DNA from: Actinacidiphila paucisporea
GTDB taxonomy: Bacteria > Actinomycetota > Actinomycetes > Streptomycetales > Streptomycetaceae
Length of the DNA: 64,000 bases
Assembly: GCF_900142575.1 (NCBI RefSeq)
Contig: NZ_FRBI01000002.1
Location: 434,001-498,000 of the forward strand
Direction of reading: 5' to 3'
This document shows positions 17,413-25,999 of the stretch, in pieces. The position numbers were made by a program, and so were the translations under genes. How positions within the stretch are numbered: position 1 is the stretch's first letter; each line of letters starts with the position of its first letter. The notes beneath the pieces were generated by a model. The model was not told the origin of the DNA. It saw only the letters and a program-made list of their open reading frames with translations, and did no database searches.

Positions 17413-18498
17413 ATGAGTGCCACGATTCCCCAGCCTTCGCACGATGACCAGTCGGGAACCGCCGGCGAGGGCGCGGCGACGCTCGCCGAGATCGCCCGGG
17501 CCGCCGGGGTCTCGGCTCCGACTGTTTCGAAAGTGCTCAACGGCCGCGGCGACGTCGCCCCCGCCACCCGCAGCCGGGTCGAGGACCTGCTGCGCCGGCA
17601 CGGCTACCAGCGCCGCCGCGGCAGCATGCAGCCCGCGCCGCTGCTCGACCTGGTCTTCCACGAGCTGGAGAGCTCCTGGGCGATGGAGGTGATCAGGGGC
17701 GTCGAGCGGGTGGCCGGGCAGGAGGGCCTCAGCGTGGTGCTGTCGGAGTCCGCGGGCCGGCTGAGCCCCGGCCAGACCTGGGTGGACGGGGTGCTCGCCC
17801 GCCGGCCGACCGGCGTGATCCTGGTGCTGTCCGGGCTCGACCCGGCACAGCGCGCCCAGCTGATCAGCCGCGACATACCGTTCGTGGTGCTCGACCCGGC
17901 CGGCGACCCCGGCGAGGACGTGCCGGCGATCGGCGCGACCAACTGGCAGGGCGGCCTGGCCGCCACCCGCCACCTGCTGGACCTCGGCCACACAAGGATC
18001 GGCGTGCTCGGCGGCCCGGCGGGCATGATGTGCAGCCGGGCCAGGATCGACGGCTACCGCGCCGCGCTGGAGACCGCCGGGGTGCGCTACGACCCCGACC
18101 TCGTCGTGTCGGGCAACTTCCACCACGAGGCGGGCTATACGGCGGGCCTGGAACTGCTGCGCAGGCCGGACCGCCCCACCGCCGTCTTCACCGGCAACGA
18201 CCTCCAGGCCCTCGGACTGTACGAGGCCGCCCGCGAGCTGGGCCTGTCGATCCCGCGCGACCTGAGCGTGGTCGGCTTCGACGACCTGCCGCTCGCCACC
18301 TGGATCAGCCCGCCGCTGACCACCGTGCGGCAGCCGCTGACCGAGATGGCCGAGGCGGCGGCCCGGCTGGTGCTCGACCTCAGCCGCGGCCGGGAGCCCA
18401 GCACCCTGCGGGTGGACCTGGCGACGCGGCTGGTGGAGCGCAGCAGCACGGCGCCGCCGGCCGGCGCTTCCGGGGACGCCGCGGCCGGGAGCGAGTGA
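17413..18498 (+). CDS. LacI-family transcriptional regulator
   Basis: 361 residues. The LacI helix-turn-helix is at residues 23-48 (TLAEIARAAGVSAPTVSKVLNGRG), followed by the hinge and a periplasmic-binding-protein-like ligand domain (DLVFHELESSWAMEVIRGVERVA, ATRHLLDLGHTRIGVLGG, FTGNDLQALGLYEAARELGLSIPRDLSVVGFDDLP). The LacI effector is normally a sugar or related small molecule, but no sugar genes are adjacent, so its target is unclear. The start appears leaderless. It converges on nirD and they share a long hairpin. Confidence 0.9.
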   Translation: MSATIPQPSHDDQSGTAGEGAATLAEIARAAGVSAPTVSKVLNGRGDVAPATRSRVEDLLRRHGYQRRRGSMQPAPLLDLVFHELESSWAMEVIRGVERVAGQEGLSVVLSESAGRLSPGQTWVDGVLARRPTGVILVLSGLDPAQRAQLISRDIPFVVLDPAGDPGEDVPAIGATNWQGGLAATRHLLDLGHTRIGVLGGPAGMMCSRARIDGYRAALETAGVRYDPDLVVSGNFHHEAGYTAGLELLRRPDRPTAVFTGNDLQALGLYEAARELGLSIPRDLSVVGFDDLPLATWISPPLTTVRQPLTEMAEAAARLVLDLSRGREPSTLRVDLATRLVERSSTAPPAGASGDAAAGSE

Positions 18499-18503
18499 CG
18501 CGG

Positions 18504-18567
18504 GGCGCCGCCACCAGGATCGGGATGACGTTCGAAACATTCGGCGGTCATTCCGATCGGCGGCGCC
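18504..18567. terminator. Long hairpin between convergent lacI and nirD
   Basis: Outer 9-bp arms GGCGCCGCC (18504-18512) and GGCGGCGCC (18559-18567) enclose inner 11-bp arms (18519-18529 with 18547-18557, one G-T pair). It fills the whole space between the two stop codons and probably ends both messages. Confidence 0.6.
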
Positions 18568-18933
18568 TCAGGACCGCGACACCCGCACCGGGTAGCTGGC
18601 CACCGCCACCGAGTCGTCGTCCAGGCAGTGCCCGTCCGCGAGGTCGAAGCGCTGCTTGAGCAGCGGCGAGGCCACGTAGGCGCGGTCCTGGAGAGTGCCG
18701 AGCAGCCCGTGGCTGAGCACCCCCGCGCCGGTGAAGGGGTCCACATTGCCGATCGCGTAGAGCCGCCCGGCCCGGTCGCGGAAGAGCGCGGCCTGCCGCC
18801 CGTCGGGCAGCAGAGCGGCCACCCCGCGGCCCGGCAGCAGCTCTTCGGCCGCGCACACCGCCAACCAGCCTTCGGCGGTGCGCAGTTCGACCGTCCCGGT
18901 GAGCGGGAGGGTGGGGGAGATCACGTTGCTCAT
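18568..18933 (-). CDS. nirD: Nitrite reductase [NAD(P)H] small subunit
   Basis: 121 residues, a Rieske-like fold. It shows LPGRGVAALLPDGRQAALFRDRAGRLYAIGNVDPFTGAGVLSHGLLG and ends SYPVRVSRS. Like many NirD proteins it lacks the Cys/His ligands of a true Rieske cluster. It partners NirB in reducing nitrite to ammonium for assimilation. ATG 18933 overlaps the nirB stop by four bases (ATGA), so the two are translationally coupled. Confidence 0.92.
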   Translation of the reverse strand: MSNVISPTLPLTGTVELRTAEGWLAVCAAEELLPGRGVAALLPDGRQAALFRDRAGRLYAIGNVDPFTGAGVLSHGLLGTLQDRAYVASPLLKQRFDLADGHCLDDDSVAVASYPVRVSRS

Positions 18934-21524
18934 GCGGTCACCGTTTCCGTCAGGGTGAGCAGGATCGGCTCGGGCTTGATCTGGCCGCGCTCGGGAACGA
19001 ACCGGACGGTCGGGTCCGGGGTGTCGGGCGCGTTGACGAAGGACACGAAACGGCTCAGCCGCTCCGGGTCGTTGATGGTGTCCGCCCACTCGTCGCGGTA
19101 GCCGGCGACATGCGCGGCCATCAGGGCTTCCAGTTCCCCGCAGATGCCCAGCGAGTCGTGGACGACGACATCGCGGACGTGGTCCAGGCCGCCCGCGATG
19201 CGCTGCAGCCACACGCTGGTGCGCTCCAGCGGCTCCGCGGTGCGGATGTAGAACATCAGGAAGCGGTCGATGAGCCGCACCAGTTCGGCGTCGGAGAGGT
19301 CCTGCGCCAGCAGGTCGGCATGCCGCGGGGTGGCGCCGCCGTTGCCGCCGACGTAGAGATTCCAGCCGTTGGCGGTCGCGATCACCCCGAAGTCCTTGCT
19401 CTGCGCCTCCGCGCACTCCCGGGCGCAGCCGGAGACCGCCGACTTGAGCTTGTGCGGCGAGCGCAGGCCCCGGTAGCGCAGCTCCAGGTCGATCGCCATC
19501 CTCACGCTGTCCTGCACGCCGTAGCGGCACCACGTCTGCCCCACGCAGGACTTCACCGTCCGCAGCGCCTTGCCGTAGGCGTGCCCCGACTCGAAGCCGG
19601 CGTCGACCAGTCGGGTCCAGATCAGCGGCAGCTGCTCCACCCGGGCGCCGAACAGGTCGATGCGCTGGCCGCCGGTGATCTTCGTGTAGAGGCCGAAGTC
19701 GCGGGCCACCTCGCCGATCACGATCAGCCGCTCGGGGGTGATCTCACCGCCGGGGATGCGCGGCACGATCGAATACGAGCCGTTCTTCTGCATGTTGGCC
19801 AGGAAGTGGTCGTTGGTGTCCTGCAACGCCGCCTGCTCGCCGTCCAGTACGTGCACGCTCGCACCGACCGTGGCGGCCAGTGAGGCCAGGATCGAGGCGA
19901 CGGCGGGCTTGCAGACCTCGCAGCCGTCGGTGCCGCGCGCGCCCTCCCGGCCGTGGCCGTCGAGCAGGTCGCGGTAGGAGGAGATCCGCAGCGCGAGGAC
20001 CACCTCGTACAGCTCGGCCCTGGTCTGCGCGAAGTGCGGGCACAGGCCCTTGTCCACCATGACGCCGTTCGCCTCCAGCTCGGCGGTCACCAGCTGGCCC
20101 AGCACCTTCACGCAACTGCCGCACCCCGTACCGGCCTTGGTGCACTTCTTCACCTCGGGCACGGTGCCGCAGCCGTGGTCGGTGACCGCGCCGCGGATGG
20201 CGCCCTTGGTCACGTTGTGGCAGCTGCACATCACCGCCTCGTCGGGCAGCGCGGTCGGGCCGAGCGTGACGGGGGCGCCCGCGCCCGCCGGCAGCACCAG
20301 GTGCTCGGGCGCCACCGGCGGCACCGAACCCGTCAACGGCCGCAGCACGCCGTACGATTCGACGTCGCCGACCAGGACGCCGCCCAGCAGCGTCCCGTCC
20401 GCGCCCACCACCAGCTTGCGGTAGACGCCCGACCTGGCGTCGGAGTAGCGCACGTCCAGGCAGCCGTCGGTGGTGCCGTGCGCGTCGCCGAAGCTCGCCA
20501 CGTCCACGCCCAGCAGCTTGAGCTTGGTCGACAGGTCGGCGCCCGTGAAGGCGCCCGCTTCGCCCGCGATGGTCCTCGCCGCGGTCTCGGCCATCTCGTT
20601 GCCGGGCGCCACCAGGCCGTAGACCCGGCCGTCGCAGGCCAGCGCGCACTCGCCGATCGCGAAGACCGAGGCGTCCGCCGTACGGCACTGCTCGTCCACC
20701 ACGATCCCGCCGCGCTCGCCGACCGGCAGCCCGCAGGCCCGCGCCAGGTCGTCCCGCGGCCGCACCCCGGCGGAGAAGACCACCATGCCGGCAGGCAGCA
20801 CCGAGCCGTCCGACAGCGCCATCCCGCTGACCCGTCCGTCGTCGCCGACGGTGATCTCCGAGGTGCCGACGCCGGTGTGCACGCTCACGCCGAGACCCTC
20901 GACGCTCCGCCGCAGCGCCTGGCCGCCGCCCTCGTCGACCTGCACCGGCATCAGCCGCGGTGCGAACTCCACGACGTGCGTGTCGAGCCCGAGCCCCTTG
21001 AGCGCGCCCGCCGCCTCAAGTCCCAGCAGCCCGCCGCCGACCACCGCGCCGCTGCTCACGCCCCGCGCGTACGCCTCGATCGCCAGCAGGTCCTCGATGG
21101 TGCGGTAGACGAAGCAGCCCGCCGCGTCCCTGCCCGGCACCGGCGGCACGAACGGGTACGAGCCGGTGGCCAGCACCAGCGTGTCGTAGACCACGGTGAG
21201 GCCGGAACGGGCCGTCACCGTACGGGACTCGCGGTCCACGGACACCGCCGGGTCGCCCACGTGCAGCTCGATGCCGTGCCGTGCCATGAAGCCGTCCTCG
21301 GCCATCGAGAGGTCCTCGGGACTGGCGTTCTCGGAGAAGTACGACGTCAGGTGCACCCGGTCGTACGCCGGGCGCGGCTCCTCGCACAGCACGACCACCC
21401 GCGCCCGCCCGGTCACCCCGCGGTCGGCGAGGGCTTCGAGGAAGCGCTGGCCGACCATCCCGTGGCCGATGAGCACGATCGTGTCGTCCCTGGTGTTGCG
21501 GCTCGCAGCCGTGGTGACAGCCAT
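18930..21524 (-). CDS. nirB: Nitrite reductase [NAD(P)H] large subunit
   Basis: 864 residues. Domains in order: FAD/NAD(P)H pyridine nucleotide-disulphide reductase (IVLIGHGMVGQRFLEAL near residues 15-31); BFD-like [2Fe-2S] region with CSCHNVTKG, KCTKAGTGCGSC, and DGCEVCKPA (about 431-540); then the sulfite/nitrite reductase half with the 4Fe-4S/siroheme ligands CVGQTWC and SGCAREC (about 659-704). It reduces nitrite to ammonium with six electrons. The start at ATG 21524 is set by GGAGG seven bases upstream; ATG 21548 is also in frame. Possible GlnR sites lie upstream, and a siroheme-pathway chelatase is encoded 5 kb away. Confidence 0.95.
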   Translation of the reverse strand: MAVTTAASRNTRDDTIVLIGHGMVGQRFLEALADRGVTGRARVVVLCEEPRPAYDRVHLTSYFSENASPEDLSMAEDGFMARHGIELHVGDPAVSVDRESRTVTARSGLTVVYDTLVLATGSYPFVPPVPGRDAAGCFVYRTIEDLLAIEAYARGVSSGAVVGGGLLGLEAAGALKGLGLDTHVVEFAPRLMPVQVDEGGGQALRRSVEGLGVSVHTGVGTSEITVGDDGRVSGMALSDGSVLPAGMVVFSAGVRPRDDLARACGLPVGERGGIVVDEQCRTADASVFAIGECALACDGRVYGLVAPGNEMAETAARTIAGEAGAFTGADLSTKLKLLGVDVASFGDAHGTTDGCLDVRYSDARSGVYRKLVVGADGTLLGGVLVGDVESYGVLRPLTGSVPPVAPEHLVLPAGAGAPVTLGPTALPDEAVMCSCHNVTKGAIRGAVTDHGCGTVPEVKKCTKAGTGCGSCVKVLGQLVTAELEANGVMVDKGLCPHFAQTRAELYEVVLALRISSYRDLLDGHGREGARGTDGCEVCKPAVASILASLAATVGASVHVLDGEQAALQDTNDHFLANMQKNGSYSIVPRIPGGEITPERLIVIGEVARDFGLYTKITGGQRIDLFGARVEQLPLIWTRLVDAGFESGHAYGKALRTVKSCVGQTWCRYGVQDSVRMAIDLELRYRGLRSPHKLKSAVSGCARECAEAQSKDFGVIATANGWNLYVGGNGGATPRHADLLAQDLSDAELVRLIDRFLMFYIRTAEPLERTSVWLQRIAGGLDHVRDVVVHDSLGICGELEALMAAHVAGYRDEWADTINDPERLSRFVSFVNAPDTPDPTVRFVPERGQIKPEPILLTLTETVTA

Positions 21525-21570
21525 GCCCAAACCTCCGTCGTCGGCCATGGCACGAGCCTGCGCGGCGGCT

Positions 21571-21597
21571 GTTTCCCACCCGCATCCCCGCCATTAC
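21571..21597 (-). promoter_or_regulatory. GlnR-like half-site series upstream of nirB
   Basis: On the nirB strand, GTAAT, GATGC and GAAAC occur with exactly six bases between each, the 11-bp periodicity of the actinomycete GlnR operator (gTnAc-n6-GaAAc). The outer two match well and the middle one poorly. nirB is a known GlnR target in S. coelicolor. The site lies 47-73 bases before the start. Confidence 0.45.
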
Positions 21598-21730
21598 CCG
21601 GAAGGAACGGTGCGCTCATCCGGGGCCGCGCCGGACTGTGAGCCGGGTCCCTCGGGCCTGACCGGATCGTTCCGCACCGGGTCATGATCGTGCCTGGCGG
21701 GCCCCGCCGCCGACCGAGCAGGATTCCCCC

Positions 21731-22327
21731 ATGACCCTCGCCTCGCACACCGCGCTCATCGTCATCGACGTCCAGGAGTCCTTCCGCCGGCGGGAGAGCT
21801 GGCAGGCCGTCTCCGACCCCGACGTGGCCGGCAAGGTCGCCCGGCTGGTCGACCACGCCAGGCTGCACGGCGACCTGGTGGTGTGGGTGCTGCACGCCGA
21901 GCCCGGCTCCGGCACCGTCTTCGACCCGGCGAACGGGCACGTGCGGCTGATGGACGGGCTCGCCCCGGCGCCCGGCGAACCGGTGCTCACCAAGACCTCG
22001 CACAACGCCTTCACCACCACCAACCTCCAGCAGATCCTCACCGAGCGCGGCATCCGCGCCCTGGTCACCTGCGGCATCCGCACCGAGCAGTGCGTCGAGA
22101 CCACCACCCGGCTGGCCTCCGACCTCGGCTACGACGTCACCTTCGCCGTCGACGCCACCGCCACCGAGCCCATCGCCCACCGCGACGCGCCCGCGGACCG
22201 CCCACTCGCCGAGGTGCTCGCCGACCCGCGTACGCTGCTGCCCGCCGAGATCATCGCCCGTACCGAATATGCGCTGGCGGGTCGCTTCGCCACCGTCGCA
22301 ACCGTCAAGGAGCTGACCGGATCGTGA
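21731..22327 (+). CDS. Isochorismatase-family cysteine hydrolase
   Basis: 198 residues with the complete catalytic triad pattern of the family: Asp13 in VIDVQESF, Lys near 86 in TKTSHNAF, and the nucleophilic Cys near 120 in CGIRTEQCVETTTR. Members hydrolyse amide or vinyl-ether bonds (nicotinamidase, N-carbamoylsarcosine amidase, isochorismatase); the substrate cannot be told here. A CAGGA site precedes ATG 21731. The stop overlaps the GTG of the next gene (GTGA), so it is coupled to a GlxA-type regulator, a common pairing. Confidence 0.88.
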   Translation: MTLASHTALIVIDVQESFRRRESWQAVSDPDVAGKVARLVDHARLHGDLVVWVLHAEPGSGTVFDPANGHVRLMDGLAPAPGEPVLTKTSHNAFTTTNLQQILTERGIRALVTCGIRTEQCVETTTRLASDLGYDVTFAVDATATEPIAHRDAPADRPLAEVLADPRTLLPAEIIARTEYALAGRFATVATVKELTGS

Positions 22328-23247
22328 CCCGGGTGGTCTTCCTGCTCGTCCCGCAGCTGCATCTGCTCGACCTCGCGGGACCGGCCCAGGTGTTCTCCAC
22401 CGCGGCCGACCACGGCCTCGGTCACACGCTGCACTACACGGCCGAGCAGGAGGACGTGCCCACCGCGCAGGGCATCACCCTGCGCGCCGACCCGGTGCTG
22501 CCCGCGCTCACCGCCGGCGACCTGGTCGTCGTCCCCGGCTGGCGCTCGCACACCCTGCGCGACAACGGTGCGCTGGCCGCCGCCACCCTGGACTGGCTGC
22601 GCGCCCACCACGCCGACGGCGGCACGGTGGCCAGTGTCTGCGCCGGGGCCGACGCGCTGGGCCGCGCCGGGCTGCTCGACGGCCGCCGCTGCACCACCCA
22701 CCACGACGTCCAGGACGAACTCGCCCGCCGCTACCCGCGGGCCACCGTCGTCCGCGACGTCCTCTACGTCGTCGACGGCCGCGTCGTCACCTCCGCGGGC
22801 ATCGCCAGCGGCATCGACCTCGCCCTCCACCTGGTCGCCGTCCGCCACGGACCGGCCGCCGCGGCCCGCGTCGCCCGCGAGATGGTCGTCTACGCCCGCC
22901 GCAACGGCGACGAGCAGCAGACCAGCGCGATGCTCCGGCATCGGGCCCACGTCAGCGACGCCGTGCACCGCGCGCAGGACCTCATCGACTCCCACTACGG
23001 CTCCCGCCTCGCCCTGACCGACTTGGCCACCGTCACCGGCTTGAGCGAGCGCACCCTGACCCGCCGCTTCACCGCCGCCACCGGCCTCACGCCGCTGCGC
23101 TACCAGCAGGAACTGCGGATCGAGCGGGCCGAGCACCTGATCGGCCACGGCACGACGGTGGAGGCCGCGGCGAGGGCGGTGGGCTTCCAGGACGCCAGGA
23201 TGCTGCGCAGGCTGCGGGCCCGCACGGTGCTCAGCCCAGGGGCCTGA
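22324..23247 (+). CDS. GlxA-type AraC-family regulator with DJ-1/PfpI domain
   Basis: 307 residues. The N-terminal DJ-1/PfpI-like domain (FLLVPQLHLLDLAGPAQVFSTAAD) has the nucleophile-elbow cysteine in SVCAGADALGRAGLL near residue 105. The C-terminal AraC helix-turn-helix follows (LALTDLATVTGLSERTLTRRFTAATGLTPLRYQQELRIERAEHLI). It probably controls the coupled hydrolase. GTG 22324 overlaps the preceding stop by four bases. The C-terminus (ARMLRRLRARTVLSPGA) is shorter than usual: the second AraC recognition motif, normally like F-x-x-F-R-R, is degenerate. Its last 17 bases overlap the convergent OsmC gene. Confidence 0.85.
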   Translation: MTRVVFLLVPQLHLLDLAGPAQVFSTAADHGLGHTLHYTAEQEDVPTAQGITLRADPVLPALTAGDLVVVPGWRSHTLRDNGALAAATLDWLRAHHADGGTVASVCAGADALGRAGLLDGRRCTTHHDVQDELARRYPRATVVRDVLYVVDGRVVTSAGIASGIDLALHLVAVRHGPAAAARVAREMVVYARRNGDEQQTSAMLRHRAHVSDAVHRAQDLIDSHYGSRLALTDLATVTGLSERTLTRRFTAATGLTPLRYQQELRIERAEHLIGHGTTVEAAARAVGFQDARMLRRLRARTVLSPGA

Positions 23248-23716
23248 CGGTCACCGTCGGGGCGTGGCGGACGGGGAAGTTGACCGAGCTGGCGATGAAG
23301 CACAGGCGGTGGGCGTCCGCGTGGAGCGCCGTCGCCTTCTCCACCGTCGCCTCGTCGGCGACCTCCACCACCGGGCTGAGCAGGGCGTCGGTGAAGTGGC
23401 CGCCGCCGTCCGGGGTCTGGGTCATCGTGCCGGCGGCCTGGTCGGTGTACGCGGTCACCGTCACGCCGTTGACCGCGCACAGGTGGAGGTAGGCCAGCAT
23501 GTGGCACTCCGACAGGGCCGCCAGCAGCAGCAGTTCGGGATTCCAGCGGGAGGCGTCACCGCGGAAGGCCGGGTCCGAGGACCCGAGCAGGACCGGGACG
23601 CCGGGGGCCGAGACCTCGTGGGCGCGCTCGTAGGCACGGTACGTGCTGGTGCCGGAGCCCAGGTTGCCGGTCCACCGCAGGCCGGTGCGGTAGGTGTGGG
23701 TGTTCGCTGACGCCAT
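23231..23716 (-). CDS. OsmC-family protein
   Basis: 161 residues. The two redox cysteines of OsmC/Ohr peroxidases are present, in LSECHML (about residue 70) and HRLCFIAS (about 137). It also has the N-terminal strand region (YRTGLRWTGNLGSGTSTY) and a LLLLAALSE helix. It probably detoxifies organic hydroperoxides in the cytoplasm with a thiol reductant. AAAGGA precedes ATG 23716. It is 14 bases downstream of the FadR-type regulator gene on the same strand, so they likely form an operon. Confidence 0.85.
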   Translation of the reverse strand: MASANTHTYRTGLRWTGNLGSGTSTYRAYERAHEVSAPGVPVLLGSSDPAFRGDASRWNPELLLLAALSECHMLAYLHLCAVNGVTVTAYTDQAAGTMTQTPDGGGHFTDALLSPVVEVADEATVEKATALHADAHRLCFIASSVNFPVRHAPTVTVRPLG

Positions 23717-23730
23717 GGGGGCGGGTCCTT

Positions 23731-24354
23731 TCAGCCGCAGGTGTCGAGTACGTGCCGCCGGGCCACGGCCGCGGCGTCCGCCGCGCGGCCCTCGGTGATC
23801 GCGGCCAGCAGCTCGCGGTGCTGGCCGTTCACCTGCGCCGGGCGGTGCGGCGCGTCGAGCGAGGCGCGGGTGGAGACCACGATCTGGTCCCAGAGGCGGT
23901 CGAGGACCGCCTGCGCCGGGGCGTTCGCGGACAGGGCCGCGACGCGGGTGTGGAAGCGCCGGTTGTACGCCACCGCGTCCGCGAGACGGCCCGCGTCGGT
24001 GGCCTCCTCGGTCAGTGCCGCGTCCGCCGCCAGCGCGGTCAGCTCGGCCGGGGCGATGAGGCCCGCGGCCTGGCGTTCGGCTGCGAGCTCGGCCGTCAGG
24101 GCCTCCAGGGCCGCCCGTACCCGGTAGGTGTCCCGCAGCGCCGCCGGGTCCAGCGCCGTCACCACGACGCCGCGGCCGTCCGCGCTCCTGACCAGGCCGT
24201 CTGCGACGAGGCTGCGCAGGGCCTCCCTGACCGGTGTGCGGCTCATCGCCAGCGCGCCGGCGACTTCCGTCTCGGTGAGCCGCTGCCCGGGCGCGTAAGC
24301 CCCCGCGACGATCATCTCGCGCAGCCGCGCGTGGGCTGCGTCTGTCTGCTGCAT
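23731..24354 (-). CDS. GntR-family regulator, FadR/FCD subgroup
   Basis: 207 residues. The winged helix is at about residues 10-70 (LREMIVAGAYAPGQRLTETEVAGALAMSRTPVREALRSLVADGLV). The C-terminal FCD helical domain (RVRAALEALTAELAAER, YNRRFHTRVAALSAN, GQHRELLAAI) carries the usual metal-binding His residues. Ligands of this group are small carboxylic acids. A perfect 17-bp palindrome 14-30 bases upstream of the start is the likely operator and implies autoregulation. ATG 24354 has no ribosome site and may be leaderless. OsmC lies immediately downstream. Confidence 0.87.
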   Translation of the reverse strand: MQQTDAAHARLREMIVAGAYAPGQRLTETEVAGALAMSRTPVREALRSLVADGLVRSADGRGVVVTALDPAALRDTYRVRAALEALTAELAAERQAAGLIAPAELTALAADAALTEEATDAGRLADAVAYNRRFHTRVAALSANAPAQAVLDRLWDQIVVSTRASLDAPHRPAQVNGQHRELLAAITEGRAADAAAVARRHVLDTCG

Positions 24355-24367
24355 GCGGTGAACATAC

Positions 24368-24384
24368 TGTATGCAGTGCATACA
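24368..24384. promoter_or_regulatory. Perfect 17-bp palindromic operator of the FadR/GntR gene
   Basis: TGTATGCAGTGCATACA has two perfect 8-bp arms around one base. It sits directly in the promoter of the regulator gene, where an autorepressor would bind. FCD-type GntR sites are typically short T-G-T...A-C-A palindromes, which this fits. Confidence 0.7.
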
Positions 24385-24417
24385 CGGGCTCGGCCGCGCT
24401 CCACCGTGACGGTCCGC

Positions 24418-24617
24418 CGTGGCTTGTCGCGCAGTTCCCGCGCCCCTTTTGGCCCTGCCCCGTGCGGTGCGTTGCTTTCTTTCCCGCCTCTTCGGCGGGG
24501 CGCGCAGTTCCCCGCGCCCCTCAAAAGCGCGTGCCCTGCGCAAGGTCGAGCCCCTTGGCAGGGGCCAACGCCTGGGCGCATGAGGGCGCAGGCCCGAGGG
24601 GCGCGGGGAACTGCGCG
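24418..24617. repeat. Dispersed intergenic repeat cluster with 21-bp inverted arms
   Basis: The 359-bp gap 24355-24713 holds three copies of a GCGCAGTTCCCGCGCCCCT-like word. One follows CGTGGCTTGTCGC at 24418-24448, one is at 24501-24521, and an exact inverted copy of the second is at 24597-24617. The first 20 bases of the 24418 copy recur exactly at 28181-28200. The function is unknown; the inverted pair could fold into a long stem. Confidence 0.7.
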
Positions 24618-24713
24618 CGCAACCACCACGTGCCCGCAGGGAGGCAACGCACCGTAAGGGGCAATCACCCCGGGGCGCGGGAATCTGCGTGGCGGAGCCA
24701 CTGGGCGAGGGGG

Positions 24714-25382
24714 TCAGGGGGGAGCCAGCGCAGCGGCGATGTGGGGGTCCGCCGGGCCCAGGAAGTGTGGGGGCGGGTGGACGGCGGCGTCCAGTGCCGC
24801 CTTGGTGGCGGCGAGCAGCTCGCGGGCGCCGCCCGCGTACCACGTCACGTCGTGCGGCTCGTCGACGCCGACACCGTAGACGTCGAGGCCGGCCGCCTCG
24901 CAGAGGGCCACGGCCCGCCGGAAGTGAAAGCCCTGGCTGACCAGAACCGCCCGCCGCACCCCGAAGACGCGCTTCGCGCGACTGCACGAGTCCCAGGTGT
25001 CGAACCCGGCGTCGTCCACGACGACCCGCCCGGTGGGCACCCCGTGCGCCACGAGATACGTCCGCATCGCGCCCGGCTCGTCGTAGGCCGTACGGCTGTT
25101 GTCCCCGGTGACCAGCAGCACCCGTACCTTGCCCGCCCGGTAGAGGGCCGCGGCCGCGTCCAGGCGGTGGGCGAGGTAGGGGCTGGGGCGGCCGTCGGTG
25201 AGGCCCGCGCCGAAGACGACGCCGACCGGCTCGGGTGGGACGTCGGCGAGGTCCCGCACCCGCCCGCTGCCCGCGAGCTGGACCCACACGGCGGGCAGCA
25301 GCGCGACCGTGCACAGCGCGGCGGCCACCTGCACGGTACGCCGCCGCCCCGCGCGGGTCCGTGGCAACCGGGGCACGCGCAT
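24714..25382 (-). CDS. SanA/YdcF-type DUF218 membrane protein
   Basis: 222 residues. One N-terminal membrane helix (VQVAAALCTVALLPAVWVQLAG) precedes a DUF218 domain (GVVFGAGLTDGRPSPYLAHRLDAAAALYRAG, LLVTGDN, LVSQGFHFRRAVALCEAAGLDVYGVG). In E. coli SanA the same layout affects envelope permeability and vancomycin tolerance; the biochemical activity is unknown. The start at ATG 25382 is preferred for its GAGGGGGTGGGG site; GTG 25400 is the alternative. It is divergent from the gamma-glutamylcyclotransferase gene. Confidence 0.82.
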   Translation of the reverse strand: MRVPRLPRTRAGRRRTVQVAAALCTVALLPAVWVQLAGSGRVRDLADVPPEPVGVVFGAGLTDGRPSPYLAHRLDAAAALYRAGKVRVLLVTGDNSRTAYDEPGAMRTYLVAHGVPTGRVVVDDAGFDTWDSCSRAKRVFGVRRAVLVSQGFHFRRAVALCEAAGLDVYGVGVDEPHDVTWYAGGARELLAATKAALDAAVHPPPHFLGPADPHIAAALAPP

Positions 25383-25491
25383 CCCCCACCCCCTCGTCAC
25401 GATCACCGACGCGCCGCGAACCGCCCGCGGTTGCGGGCGCACCCGGCACAGTGGTCGCAGACCGCACCGCCGACCGCCGCCGGAGGCCACC

Positions 25492-25932
25492 GTGACCGAC
25501 CGCCTGCCGTTCTTCGTCTACGGCACCCTGCTGCCCGGCGAGCGCAACCACGGCCTGCTGACGGGGCGTACGCGCTCCTGGACCCCGGCGGTGCTGCCGG
25601 GCGCGCTGCTCTTCGACGGCCCCGGCTATCCCTTCGCCGTGGCCGACCCGGCGGGGGAGGGGCGGGTGCACGGCGAGGCGGTGGAGATAGCCGAGGAAAT
25701 GTACGACGCCGTGGTCGCCGACCTGGACCGTCTCGAGACCTACGTCCCCGGCGATCCGGCCAACCGCTACGAGCGGGTCCGCCGGGCCGTGCGCGGCGAG
25801 CGCGGGGAGGCCGAGGCCTGGGTCTACCTCGCGGGCCCGGCCCTGGGCCGGGACCTGCTCGCGTCGGCCGGCCCGATCCCCGGCGGGGACTGGCGGCGCC
25901 GCGGCCTCACCGGCGGGGGCGCCGGTGTGTGA
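25492..25932 (+). CDS. Gamma-glutamylcyclotransferase-like protein
   Basis: 146 residues with the AIG2/GGCT-like fold. The signature FFVYGTLLPGERNH is at residues 6-19, followed by GALLFDGPGYPFAV and an acidic helix LDRLETYVPGDPANRYERV. Family members convert gamma-glutamyl amines or peptides to 5-oxoproline. The GTG start at 25492 has CGGAGG six bases upstream. The CbiX gene starts 68 bases further on, same strand. Confidence 0.82.
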   Translation: MTDRLPFFVYGTLLPGERNHGLLTGRTRSWTPAVLPGALLFDGPGYPFAVADPAGEGRVHGEAVEIAEEMYDAVVADLDRLETYVPGDPANRYERVRRAVRGERGEAEAWVYLAGPALGRDLLASAGPIPGGDWRRRGLTGGGAGV

Positions 25933-25999
25933 TGCGGGGGCAAAGAGCCGTGACCTTTTGCGCAACGGCGTCGCAACGCCCATCCCGCACCATGGAGGT

